64,000 nucleotides of DNA, from positions 434,001 through 498,000 of the forward strand of contig JAGKQI010000034.1 in NCBI GenBank assembly GCA_018806915.1. Direction: 5' to 3'. Of the stretch, positions 45,901-55,781 are shown one piece after another. Below the pieces are notes generated by a model. That model was not told the DNA's origin. It searched no databases and saw only the letters and a program-made list of their open reading frames with translations. Each line of letters starts with the position of its first letter. Positions within the stretch are counted from its first letter, which is position 1. Position numbers and translations under genes: made by a program. The DNA is from Phytophthora colocasiae (taxonomy: Eukaryota > Oomycota > Peronosporomycetes > Peronosporales > Peronosporaceae).

Positions 45901-46637
45901 GGCAGCCGGTGGCTTATGCCAGCAAAGTTAACAACGAAGCTGAGAGCAAGTACGGAATCACGGAGTTAGAATGTTTGGCGGTTGTTTGGGCTGTAAAGTT
46001 ATTTCGACCGTACCTGTATGGGAGGAAGTTCGTGATCATCACTGATCACTCGGCGTTGAAGTGGTTGATGACCAGTTCCAATCTGACGGGAAAACTTCAC
46101 CGCTGGGCTTTGACATTACAGGAATTTAATTTTGAAGTCGAGTATCGACCCGGAACTACGAACGTGGTGGCAGATGCACTCTCCAGAGCACCTGTGGCAG
46201 CATCCGTACGAGCAGCGGTTGGCAGAAGACGGAGGGCACGGCGACGAGCACGGACGACGGAGATGACGACGGGGACAGCAATGAACAGTTGCGTGGATCG
46301 AGGACCGGACACGGAGGGCGCGGTAGTGCCCACACGGACAAGGAACCCCGACACCGAGGAGAACGTGCCGCGGGACGAGTGGTTGGAGGCGAATGAGTGG
46401 CAAAACGGATTATCCAGGGAACGAGTGGCTACAGACGAACGAGATACCCCTGAACGTGACTCAGGCGGACGACGGATGAACGACGCGACGCGGGCCAGTA
46501 AGAAACCCACCCGTAATGAGTCCCTGTTGACGATGGAATCGAGTGACCAGGCGAAGCAGCAGGTGTCGACGACAGGAGCTACGTGCGGTACAGTAGGCAG
46601 TACGGACGATCCAGTGTTTGGTACCACGATAGAGGCG

Positions 46638-46757
46638 ACGGACAACACTCTGGCGGTGGCGACGGATGACACTCCGGCAGAGGCGACGGATAACGCTCCG
46701 GCAGTGGCGACGGATGACACTCCGGCAGTGGCGACAGATAACACTTCGGCGGTAGCG
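46638..46757 (+). repeat. 24-bp coding tandem repeat, five units, in element D linker
   Basis: Five 24-bp units encode variants of the octapeptide TDDTPAVA in the linker between RNase H and integrase. The reading frame is kept. Confidence 0.85.
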
Positions 46758-47491
46758 ACGGGAACGGCGGTGTCACGCAGGGGAGCGAAGACGAACGTTG
46801 AGGCGACACGACCCCGCACGAGAGCCGCCAAGCGACGCGAAGACGAACGGCAGTGGCGAGAGGAGGCCATCCGGGCGCTGAACGAGATGGAAGTGAGCGA
46901 CGGCGACGACGGTGTTGAAAGGTTGGCGGACGGCGAGGAATCGGCGGTGAATGTACCGGACAACGTGCAGGCAGTCACGACGAATGAGACGGTGGAAGGC
47001 ACCAGGACAATTGAGGCGGAATCGGCGGACACGGGTAGTGATGAACGAGCCGTAGGGCATGACGAGCATGTTGGCGAGGTGTCAATTGAATCCGAGGTGA
47101 CGAACGAGAACGAGACGCGGGTTAACGAGCGACGAGTGACGATGGAGCGCGAAGACGAACGTGACGGAGTACGGCGTACGGAACGAGTTGAGCGAGTCGA
47201 GCAGCGGCGGAGTGTTGAACAGACGTTGCAACTTACAGACGACGAGATTCGCGAAGCCCAACGAAAGAGCAAAATGGTCAAACGGTTAGTGGACGCAGGA
47301 GTTCACCGAGGGCGAAAGATCTCAACGATGTACGGACTAGCAGTGATTGAGACGGCGGAAGGGCAGCGTGTGATATTGCCACCGGCATTGTGGCCCGTGG
47401 TTTTCAAGGAACACCATGATTCCGTGTGGGCAGGTCATTTGCGTGCACCGCACACTTACGCGAGGATCGCGGCGAATTACTGGTGGCCGGG

Positions 47492-47571
47492 ACTGAGTAA
47501 AGAGGTGAAACGTTGGGTACGAGGTTGTCAGACTGAGTAAAGAGGTGAAACGTTGGGTACGAGGTTGTCAG
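47492..47571 (+). repeat. 40-bp tandem duplication in element D integrase
   Basis: Two identical 40-bp copies start actgagtaaagag and end gaggttgtcag. Forty is not a multiple of three, so the integrase frame is broken here. Confidence 0.95.
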
Positions 47572-48903
47572 GAATGTGGCAGCAGGAAGGCGAGACCGCG
47601 AGAGGTTGTGCCTCCACTGAGGAGTCTGAGAGGTGGCGATGTTGGTGACAGGTGGGCGCTAGACGTAGCGGGCCCTTTGCCAGCGACTGACGGAGGTAAC
47701 CGGTTCGTGATTGCAGCGGTCGAGTATGTGACGAGATACGTAGTGGCGGTGAGCGTGAAGCAGCACACTGCAGAGGACGTGGCGTCGTTCCTGATGAAGC
47801 ACGTCGTGTTGCGGTTTGGAGCTTTTCGCGAATTATTAACTGACGGTGCTCCAGAGATGGCTGGACGGGCGATTGAGGAGTTAGTGGTGCTGTTACAAGC
47901 GGAACAAACGACGGCGGTACCGCACAGGCCTCAATTAGTCGGGTTAGTTGAGAGATTCAATCGGACATGGAAGGATATGGTAGCGACGTACATGCACGAC
48001 GAGAACCAGCGAGATTGGGACCGGTGGGTCGATTTTGCGGTCTATTCCTACAACGCGGGACGGCATTCGACAGTATCCATGTCTCCCAATGAGTTGATGA
48101 TGGGAAGGCGGTTGAGAAGCCCCAACGAGCTGTTGCGTGAAACGAGCAGGACGGAAGCAGGCGAACTGAACGAGTATCACAGGAAGTTGGTGACGGTTTT
48201 GCGAGAGAGTCGAGAATGCGCAGAGGTATCACGTGCACGTGAACAGGAGAGGCAAGCGAGATATTACAACCGACGAGTACGTCGACGACGGGAGTTTGTG
48301 GTGGGCGATAGAGTGTGGATGTATAAACCACCGCGCGGTGCGAAGGCGACGAAGTTGGTGCACCAGTGGATGGGACCGCTAAGAATAGTGGAGCCGGCGG
48401 GGTATGACAATTTCTGCTGGAACGAGAAGACGTTCAGGGTGAGAACGAGAGGATCATTGCACATGTTTCTTTCTTGGTCTCCTACTACTACCCTGCGGAC
48501 TTCCTGAAAGCGGCAGCAGCCGACATTGACGGTGAAATCAGCGAGGAGGACGACAATGGTTACAAACCGACGGCACGAGCGGTTACTGGCGCAGCGACGG
48601 CGGCAGTGCAGGCAGCAGCGGCTGCACGAGGCGGAAAGAGACGTCGAAGAACAGCTACGAGTACGGAGGAACGGACACGACCGAACGAGATTCTGGTGGA
48701 GCTCCGGAGACGAAAGCGACGGAATGCGGCTGGACAGTATGTCCTCGAGTACGAACTACAACCGGAACGGGTATGGCGGCGACAGCAACGAGGAGAGCTG
48801 GCGAACACTGAGAATGACGAAAAGTTTTGGGCAACCATCGAGGAGTATGAAAGGTTGTTCGGAGCCGGAAGAGTCGTGGAAGACTCTATGGATGGGGAAG
48901 GCG

Positions 48904-49756
48904 TGTAACAGGATGTCATGCCAGACAGACGCAAACCTGACAGACGAACGATGTGGACGCTTGAAGCACGTCCGTGAGTTGGACACGATGGACTGGAAGA
49001 GCTGCAGCACGAGTGGGAGAAGTGCTGGCGGTCCCAAGGATGGCGAACGACAGAAGCGCAAGCCAATGAGTGTGGCCGCCTTCTACGAGTACGTGTACGG
49101 GAGCACGGAAGTGCACGACGAGGTGGCGGAGCAGTGGTGCGATGATGGGTCGAGCCAGCTGCGAGCTGCTGGATACCGTGAGAGTGGGATACCGGAGACC
49201 TTGAAGAACGGGGAACCGGCCGATGAAGGAAGAGCCAAAGGGCTCACTTCGAAATTTGCACTGGAAGGGCGAATTGAGAAACGGGAGCTGGAAGGCTCAC
49301 AACGAAACGAACGACTGAGGGAAGCACAAGGCTTCAAACGGCGGTGACGAGCGGTGAGAACTGGGCGGGCAGCGAACGGGACTGGGCGACGACTTGGAAG
49401 GCGGCGGCGACTGGAAGTGCTTCGGTGAGTACTCCGACTGCTGTGTAAGCGACTTCACGTCACCTGGAGGGTCTCAACGGTGTCGGCGGGCTCAGGACGA
49501 ACTGTGAGGAGCTGACGGACGAAGGTTTGGCAGTGTGTGAGACGAACGAACGAAACGAACGAAAGTAGGCATTAAGAGTAGTGTCTATTCAATAAATAGG
49601 GTCGCAGCACGAAGCTACGGGCCCGGCGCAGCAACAAGTGGTTGCTGTCGGCCAGAAGGTGTTAAAGTTAAATCTATACGAAGTGAACGGGACGCAGAAG
49701 CCAGGAGCAATACGACTTGCTCAACGTGCCGGGCAAGATAAAAGGCAAACGCTACA
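48904..49756 (+). repeat. 3' LTR of element D
   Basis: 853 bp, same length as the 5' LTR. The two differences noticed are ggctcacaac versus ggctcgcaac and gcttcggtg versus gcttcagtg. It is followed by GATG and then the rest of HECT gene 1. Confidence 0.95.
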
Positions 49757-50101
49757 GATGTCACGGATTGGGAAGCAAACACCAAATGTTCCAATCTCAC
49801 TGGGACTCGAGTCCTTCGGTGGTTTTGGGAAATTGTTCGAGACATGAACGTGGAGTATCGACGCCGGTTGCTGCAGTTTGCAACAGGATGCTCGCGGGTA
49901 CCGATCGGAGGGTTCCGACACTTGACGAGCCGCGACGGGCAGATCTGCCCGTTCACGTTGAAGGGGGTTCGCTCGCCTTATATCCGAAGCCACGCGTGCT
50001 TCAACCGGTTGGACCTACCGTTGACATTGTCTCGACAAGAGCTCAAAGAAGTGCTGTACGCCACTATCAGCACGGAGACGTACGGCTTTACGACAGCCTA
50101 G
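49757..50101 (+). pseudogene. HECT ubiquitin ligase gene 1, 3' piece
   Basis: Without element D and one GATG copy, the frame runs straight from SIDV at 39717 into TDWEANT here and continues to the TAG at 50099-50101. It encodes the HECT C-lobe: RWFWEIVRDMNVEYRRRLLQ, the SHACFNRLDLP motif with the catalytic cysteine, and the GFTTA tail shared by the paralogs. No other mutation is seen, so this exon was intact until the insertion. Confidence 0.9.
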
Positions 50102-50925
50102 AGTAATATAAGCCAAATATCCTGGAATTTGTTGCCGTGATCTTACTTCTTGAGTTACGTTTCTCCATTGGAGCAATCTACCTAAGCAATTTTAAATACT
50201 CAACGAGCATGGCTCATGGAGCAACGGGGTGTCGGACCTTGACTCCTCTGGGGAACCGTCGTCTAACGTTACAACAGTAACCAAACCGAGCTGTCGAAAA
50301 CGGTTAAGCACTCTTGATAGCAGCTCTTCATTGATATAAAATTTGCTAGACTGTTGATGAAGCGAAAAAAAAAACCGTTCTCTTTCACGCGATCGTAAAC
50401 CAAGGAAGTGCCGATCGAGCCGTCATCTTGCAAGCCGTACGCTGCACGGTGCGAAGAGAGGTGTAGGTAGCCAATGTCACACACCTCGCAGCCGGGTGGA
50501 CGTTATCATTGTTGGAAAAGTTGATCAACTTCTGATTGCCCACTGACATCTTCGGAAAGTTGACATTGAAATCTGCGCTAACAAGACCCTTATCATTTAA
50601 TTTGACGAGGTTGACAGGCGAACACGCTGCTCCAACCTTGAAAGCAAACGCCTTTGAAGCAAGCCCCTGCATTCCTGTAGTCTACATATGGACAGGTTGT
50701 TGCCGTAGGTAACTTCAAACTCGTTTTGATCTGCGAAAGCTTAACACTCACTTTAGTGCCTATACACATCTCTAAAGTCGTCGCGAGTGGATTGTCATTC
50801 TTGCGGGGATTAAAAGAAGGCGTAATCCCCATCCGAGTGAATCTGGTGCAAAGACGGAACGCTCTCACCATACTGAAACGCAGTCACGCCGGCTCTAGAT
50901 CCCTTTGATGCAACCGTGACGACGG
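50102..50925. other. Intergenic region, possibly with a decayed minus-strand gene
   Basis: Between HECT genes 1 and 2. On the minus strand three overlapping frames (50269-50484, 50385-50672, 50593-50871) have protein-like composition (e.g. GLVSADFNVNFPKMSVGNQK), but I see no intact gene, no family and no clear introns. Confidence 0.3.
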
Positions 50926-50932
50926 TCATTCC
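50926..50932 (+). promoter_or_regulatory. Candidate oomycete initiator of HECT gene 2
   Basis: TCATTCCGCGACTTG starts 64 bp before the ATG and resembles the oomycete initiator with flanking element (TCATTYYNCAWTTT). It is based on a short match only. Confidence 0.3.
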
Positions 50933-50989
50933 GCGACTTGTGTCTGACCGACGTAGCTCAACCTCAAGGACACCCTGGACACGGCCAGC

Positions 50990-53002
50990 ATGGACGACGG
51001 CGATCGCACCACGGAGGCGTCCATGCTGTACCAGGGCATCGGCATGTTGCTGCTGTGCGTCATCTTCTTCGTGGTGTGGCTAATGGCCTGTCGACGTAAT
51101 CGTCACCTGCTCGACATGGAAGTCCCGTTGCTCTCGGGCGAGTCCGTCGACCATCGAATAGATGCCGCTACAAGAGAAGCAGAGGCCGGTTATACAGTAT
51201 GCGCTAGTTGCGAGTTCGAGAACTTCAAGCGCTTCGAGTACTGCGTGCTGTGCGGCGACAAGCTGCCGTCCCTGTCCATCGTGACGGTGGACGACGAAAG
51301 TGAAGACGAAGAGCAACCACACCATCACCTGAAAAAAGCAGAGAGCAATGATGGAGCTGTCAATATTGTGATACAACCGACGCATTCAGTGTCGCCAAGA
51401 CCGAGGAAAATGTCGTCGTTGAGTCGTCAACAGCGACGCGCCAGGAACCGTCGAGAGTGGAGCCGGAAACTTGATGTCGAAGGAAACCTATTCTGGTACC
51501 GCAGTGGAGGAGGTAATGTGCCGGTGAGCAGTGAGGTGGACGCGCTCATGCCTGGCTACACGGTGAGTTTCAAGTTCGAAGAGGAAAAGGAGCCAAAACA
51601 AGAGCAGGAGACGCCTGAGGGCCAAGCTGAGGATGAAGGGCAAGAGACTGAGCCTGTTCTCGCAGTGGAGCAGCCGCAGGAAGCCAAGGAGGACGCTCAA
51701 GAGAAGCCGATATTGCCCACCGGTGTCAAGGTGGAGCTGATTGAAGCGTCAGCTTCCGACCCGGCGGAATTCCCCACCGGCAAGTCAGTGCTTGCTGATG
51801 CTGGCCCGGAACGACGCAAAGAGACGGTGTCTTTGGCTGCTAGCGACTTCCCGTCCAAGTATGCGCATTTTGTGGTCAGCACTGCTTCGCTCATTGTGCC
51901 TGCGGAAGTGGAGTTCTTGAAGCTGTCAGTGCACCGAGATTACATGATGGAAGAGTCGATGGACCACATGTACTGTATCCAGCCGAAAAACCTACGCTCG
52001 TTCATGCGTATCAACTTCTTGGATGAGAGCGGTGTGGATGCTGGTGGCGTACATCGCGAATGGTTTATGCTGGTGAACGAGCTCCTGGCTTCGCCGACTC
52101 TACGACTTTTTAAGTGCACCAACAAAGCAGACCAGAGCTACTTTTTCAACCCGCAGTCTCTAGCTGAAGTGGGCGAGGACCATCTTGCGTACTACTTTGC
52201 CACTGGACGATTGATTGGCCGCGCTCTCCTTGAAGGAGGTATTTGGGGTTTTCACCTCGCGCTCCCATTGCTGAAGGTGATCTTGGGTGTGCCAGTGACC
52301 TTCGCTGATATGGAATACCTTGACCCGGAGACGTACCGCAGTCTGCGGTGGCTGATGGACAACGATGGCGTGGATGACCTTGGCCTTGACTTCAGTTTAA
52401 CTGAACAAGTGAACGAGTCCGAGAAGATCGTGGTGGACCTGATCCCGAATGGGAGGAACTTGGCTGTCACAGATACCAACAAGCGCGAGTACTTAAACCG
52501 CCGATTCCGCTACGTTCTTTTCGAGAGTGTGGCCGATCAGATGCACGCTTTCCTGAAAGGTCTATACGAAGTCATTCCTCGTGAGATGTTGCTGACCTTC
52601 GACCCGGAAGAATTCGACTATTTACTCTGTGGGTCTCCTGAAATCGACGTAACAGACTGGGAGGCTCAAACTATAATGTCTCCGAACCTCGAGGGCGCAA
52701 GTGTAACGCGATGGTTCTGGGAGATCGTTCGACAAATGCCGAATGAATACCGTCGACGTCTTCTCCTGTTCGCAACGGGTTCAGCTTGTGTCCCGTTGTC
52801 GGGTTTCGGTGGCCTCACTAGCTACGATGGTCGTCTTTGCCCGTTCAACCTCAAGGGTGTGTCGTACAAAATGACCCAGTACATTTCCAGCCATGCGTGC
52901 TTCAACCGTCTAGATCTGCCACTGTACCACAGCAAGAAGGAACTGAAAACGATGCTGTACGCCACGCTGGAAACTGACCTCACGGGTTTCACGACGGCAT
53001 AA
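50990..53002 (+). CDS. Membrane-anchored HECT E3 ubiquitin ligase, gene 2
   Basis: 670 residues, no intron. A hydrophobic segment (about 15-34) followed by Arg residues suggests a signal anchor. A RanBP2-type zinc finger CX2CX3NX6CX2C (C71, C74, C85, C88) may bind ubiquitin or another protein. Residues 157-170 (EWSRKLDVEGNLFWY) resemble the first half of a WW domain. An acidic linker leads to a HECT domain from about 285 to the end, with the catalytic Cys637 in SSHACFNRLDLP. HECT ligases take ubiquitin from an E2 onto this cysteine and pass it to substrates. It appears to be the only complete intronless member of the array. Substrate unknown. Confidence 0.9.
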   Translation: MDDGDRTTEASMLYQGIGMLLLCVIFFVVWLMACRRNRHLLDMEVPLLSGESVDHRIDAATREAEAGYTVCASCEFENFKRFEYCVLCGDKLPSLSIVTVDDESEDEEQPHHHLKKAESNDGAVNIVIQPTHSVSPRPRKMSSLSRQQRRARNRREWSRKLDVEGNLFWYRSGGGNVPVSSEVDALMPGYTVSFKFEEEKEPKQEQETPEGQAEDEGQETEPVLAVEQPQEAKEDAQEKPILPTGVKVELIEASASDPAEFPTGKSVLADAGPERRKETVSLAASDFPSKYAHFVVSTASLIVPAEVEFLKLSVHRDYMMEESMDHMYCIQPKNLRSFMRINFLDESGVDAGGVHREWFMLVNELLASPTLRLFKCTNKADQSYFFNPQSLAEVGEDHLAYYFATGRLIGRALLEGGIWGFHLALPLLKVILGVPVTFADMEYLDPETYRSLRWLMDNDGVDDLGLDFSLTEQVNESEKIVVDLIPNGRNLAVTDTNKREYLNRRFRYVLFESVADQMHAFLKGLYEVIPREMLLTFDPEEFDYLLCGSPEIDVTDWEAQTIMSPNLEGASVTRWFWEIVRQMPNEYRRRLLLFATGSACVPLSGFGGLTSYDGRLCPFNLKGVSYKMTQYISSHACFNRLDLPLYHSKKELKTMLYATLETDLTGFTTA

Positions 53003-53292
53003 CCCCAGATCGGCAACAACGGATGCCGTGGTTAACGTGTATCTGCGTGGTCATGAGTCTTTACCCGTCGAAGAGCGAACCTTATTGTAAGCAGCTTCAA
53101 ATGCTGCAATAATATTTTTGAGATTTTATTAGGTCATGGCCTGTGATCAGATTCGGTTCATGACCAAACACGAATAGGTTTTCGTGCCCTACTTCTGCAC
53201 CAGATCAGCAATGCAGAACCAGAAAGCAATGGCGAGGCCCTCACCGTGACACTTGCCATCCTCGCTCGCCCTTCTCATCAAGAACGTGAGCG
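53003..53292. other. Intergenic region between HECT genes 2 and 3
   Basis: 290 bp, moderately AT-rich near 53.1 kb. It must hold the 3' end of gene 2 and the promoter of gene 3. I see nothing else. Confidence 0.5.
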
Positions 53293-55549
53293 ATGTCTGT
53301 GGGCGGGACCATCGCCGCAGCGTGCGCACTAGCGCTGCTTCTAGCTCTGTTTTTCGGCTGGTTGGCACGACGGTCGTTCAAGAAGTTCGAGCGCGAGGCA
53401 GAGCTCAACGCGCCGCTTATCAAGTATGTACATGTACAGTACCGGCAAAGTAGCACCACGCCAGTTCTATATCTTTCTGTGTCTGACGGCTATTGATCAC
53501 TCTACTGTCTTGCAGTTCCGAGGATCGACGTCTGGATGCGGCACTGAGGTTGGTCTCCCTTGGTTGATACTGCGATGCTTACAAATACTGACGTTGTGTG
53601 CTGTTATTTACATCTAGGGATGCAGAGGAAGGGTACAACAAGTGCACTGTGTGTGAGTTCGAGAACTTTAAACGTTTTCAGTTCTGCACGATCTGTGGAG
53701 AAGAAATTGTGAAACCAGATAACGCAGAACAACGTGGAACGAGAGATACAAAGAAGAAGAAGATGTTATTGATCTCATCCGCCTTCAAGCGAGAGAAGCA
53801 CAGCGAATTGGCATCTTCCGCATCTACAGCAAAACATTCGAAGCAAAATTCTCGCCGTAGCGTACGAGCTCAGAGGCGTAAGGAATGGATGCGCAAACTG
53901 GATGTCGAAGGACGAGCGTATTGGTTTCGTGATAGCCGCTTCGCGAAGTCCGATGTTTCACCTGCAGCATTTACTGTTTTGTTTGAGCCAGTAAGTACCG
54001 GGCTCAACTTGATTGGACAATCTTCAGAGTCTCACAACATGGCATCCGAGATAGCACCTCACGATAAAACTCAAGTGACCGAGTTGATGTCAGTACCTGC
54101 AGACGCCTCGAATGAAACTAGCGATGTCTCAAGGCCCAGTGCTGTTGCAGCACTCGAGCATTCAAGTAGCCACGTCCAACGAAGATCTACGTTTGATTCA
54201 GTTGAGAGGTGCAAAACCAATTTGATAAACGGTGTTCAGGAGTTGAAGGCAGTTCTAATACCAGTTTCAGACACCCAGGTGGATGCTTTAAGCCTCCCTC
54301 TTTGCGTTCCGATTGCCCCGACCCGATATGGCCTCTCTGCTTCTCTAGGTGGAAAACGAGTAGATTTGGCCGAGTCGATGTCTTTTGCAAGCAAAGACTT
54401 TCCCTCGAAGTATGCACACTTCGTTATGACCGCTTCAAGTCTATTGGTACCTGCCGAACGTGAACATTTACGCCTCAATATCAAACGTGCCACAGTGTTC
54501 CAGGACTCAATGGAGTCTCTCGCTTTGATTCCTCTCCGGAATTTGCATTCTGTGATGCGAATTAACTTCATGGACGAAAACGGGATTGATGCTGGAGGGC
54601 TTCAACGCGAGTGGTTCGTGATGCTGAATGAGATACTCGTGGATCCAGCTCAAGGTCTTTTCGTGTGCGCTAACCAGGGCGAGCAAACCTACTTTCTAAG
54701 GCCCTGCACTGATCCCAACGAACTTCCACATCAACTACTCCATTTATCAGCAGCCGGTCGTTTACTTGGTCGAGCTTTACTGGAGGGATCAATGCTGTGT
54801 TTCCACTTGGCTCCGCCGCTGTTAAAGCTCATTTTGGGCTACCCATTGAGTTTTGCAGATTTGGAGGACTTCGATCCGGAGTTGTACTCCAACTTGCGTT
54901 GGCTACTGGAGAATGGCGACGTGGAGACGCTAGGTCTTGATTTCAGTGTGACTGTGAAGGTTGGGGAAAGCTATCAGCAGATTGAACTGGTTCATGGCGG
55001 AAGCGATATCTCCGTCACTGACAGCAACAAACTTGAGTATGTCGAGCGCAAGTGGCAGTATTTGCTAGTCGAGAGCGTGGCACCCCAGCTCCACGTGTTT
55101 CTTCGAGGCTTGTACGAGGTGACCCTCGCGATCTTTTGCTGCTTTTTGATCCGGAGGAATTCGATTTTCTGCTTTGTGGCTCAGAAGAAATCGACGTGGA
55201 TGACTGGGAGCAGCACACAATGTACTCAGAAGGGCTGCATCACCATCGATCCCTCAAGTGGTTTTGGGAGTTGGTCCGTGAGATGCCAAACGAATATCGT
55301 CGTCGGCTCTTGCAATTTGCTACTGGTTCTTCGCGTGTTCCGTTGGGTGGCTTCGCTGCTCTCACAAGTTACGATGGTCGTTTGTGTCCATTCTCTCTCA
55401 AGTCCGTTCCGCTTGTAGGCGATGGATTTATCCACAGCCACGCTTGCTTCAACCGATTGGATCTGCCACTCCACGTGGTTCGAGAGGAACTCAAGGCTGT
55501 GCTATATGCGATATTGGAGACCGAAGTGTACGGCTTCACGACAGTCTGA
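53293..55549 (+). pseudogene. HECT E3 ubiquitin ligase gene 3, frameshifted before the catalytic cysteine
   Basis: Three exons: 53293-53423, a 33-nt exon 53516-53548, and 53618 onward; introns of 92 and 69 nt have GT-AG ends. Splicing restores the paralog pattern: membrane anchor (GTIAAACALALLLALFFGWL), then DRRLDAALRDAEEGYNK and the RanBP2-type finger CTVCEFENFKRFQFCTIC, the WW-like EWMRKLDVEGRAYWFRD, and the HECT domain. Near 55122, after RGLYEV, one base is missing; the original frame then ends at 55418 and the C-lobe with SHACFNRLDLP lies in another frame up to 55549. The predicted product lacks the catalytic cysteine. No splice site I see repairs it. Confidence 0.85.
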
Positions 55550-55781
55550 CACAGTTCAATTTGAATGAAAGAAATACTGTTTTTAGCTTGTTCCTGCAAC
55601 TTGCTACTTGTCAGTGTAGAATGGCTCGACTGGCGAGAGCGTGCTAGTCGCATCGAGTAATCACGCAGACTGCATCAACTTTTAGGTGTACCACACAGTG
55701 CACACTCATCCGCTGTACCACGTCTCGCTGCTTGACGGATGCCATTGTAGATTTCAACCTCGAGACCACCAAGACGCCGCC

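Larger units (their letters stand above)
43014..48908 (+). pseudogene. pol: Element D pol: protease, RT, RNase H, integrase
   Basis: The frame is -1 relative to gag and stays open upstream into gag, so 43014 is only a convenient start. Protease reads LDSCARYTIAG, with Cys (44109-44111) where the Gly of D-S/T-G is required. RT motif A reads TTLGLKAGYW, with Gly (45210-45212) replacing the catalytic Asp; YLDD is intact. RNase H motifs are present. A 40-bp tandem duplication (47492-47571) shifts the frame in the integrase zinc region; the core (LDVAGP, TDGAPE, VERFNR) is intact in the next frame; a 1-bp loss near 48433 shifts it again. The final stop TAA lies in the first bases of the 3' LTR. 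Confidence 0.9.
39718..49756 (+). mobile_element. Element D: recent Gypsy element inside HECT gene 1
   Basis: LTRs 39718-40570 and 48904-49756 are both 853 bp (TGTAACAGG...CGCTACA). I noticed only two differences between them. GATG is duplicated at 39714-39717 and 49757-49760. Primer-binding site 40571-40588, gag, pol, then a purine-rich tract (tggggaagg) before the 3' LTR. It is the same family as element A. Near-identical LTRs mean a young insertion, yet pol carries catalytic-site changes, a 40-bp duplication and a 1-bp deletion. Confidence 0.95.

Noticed and set aside
55100..55230. An intron to rescue the frame of HECT gene 3
   Set aside because: No GT-AG pair here restores RGLYEV to the LLLLFDPEEF frame without removing conserved residues.
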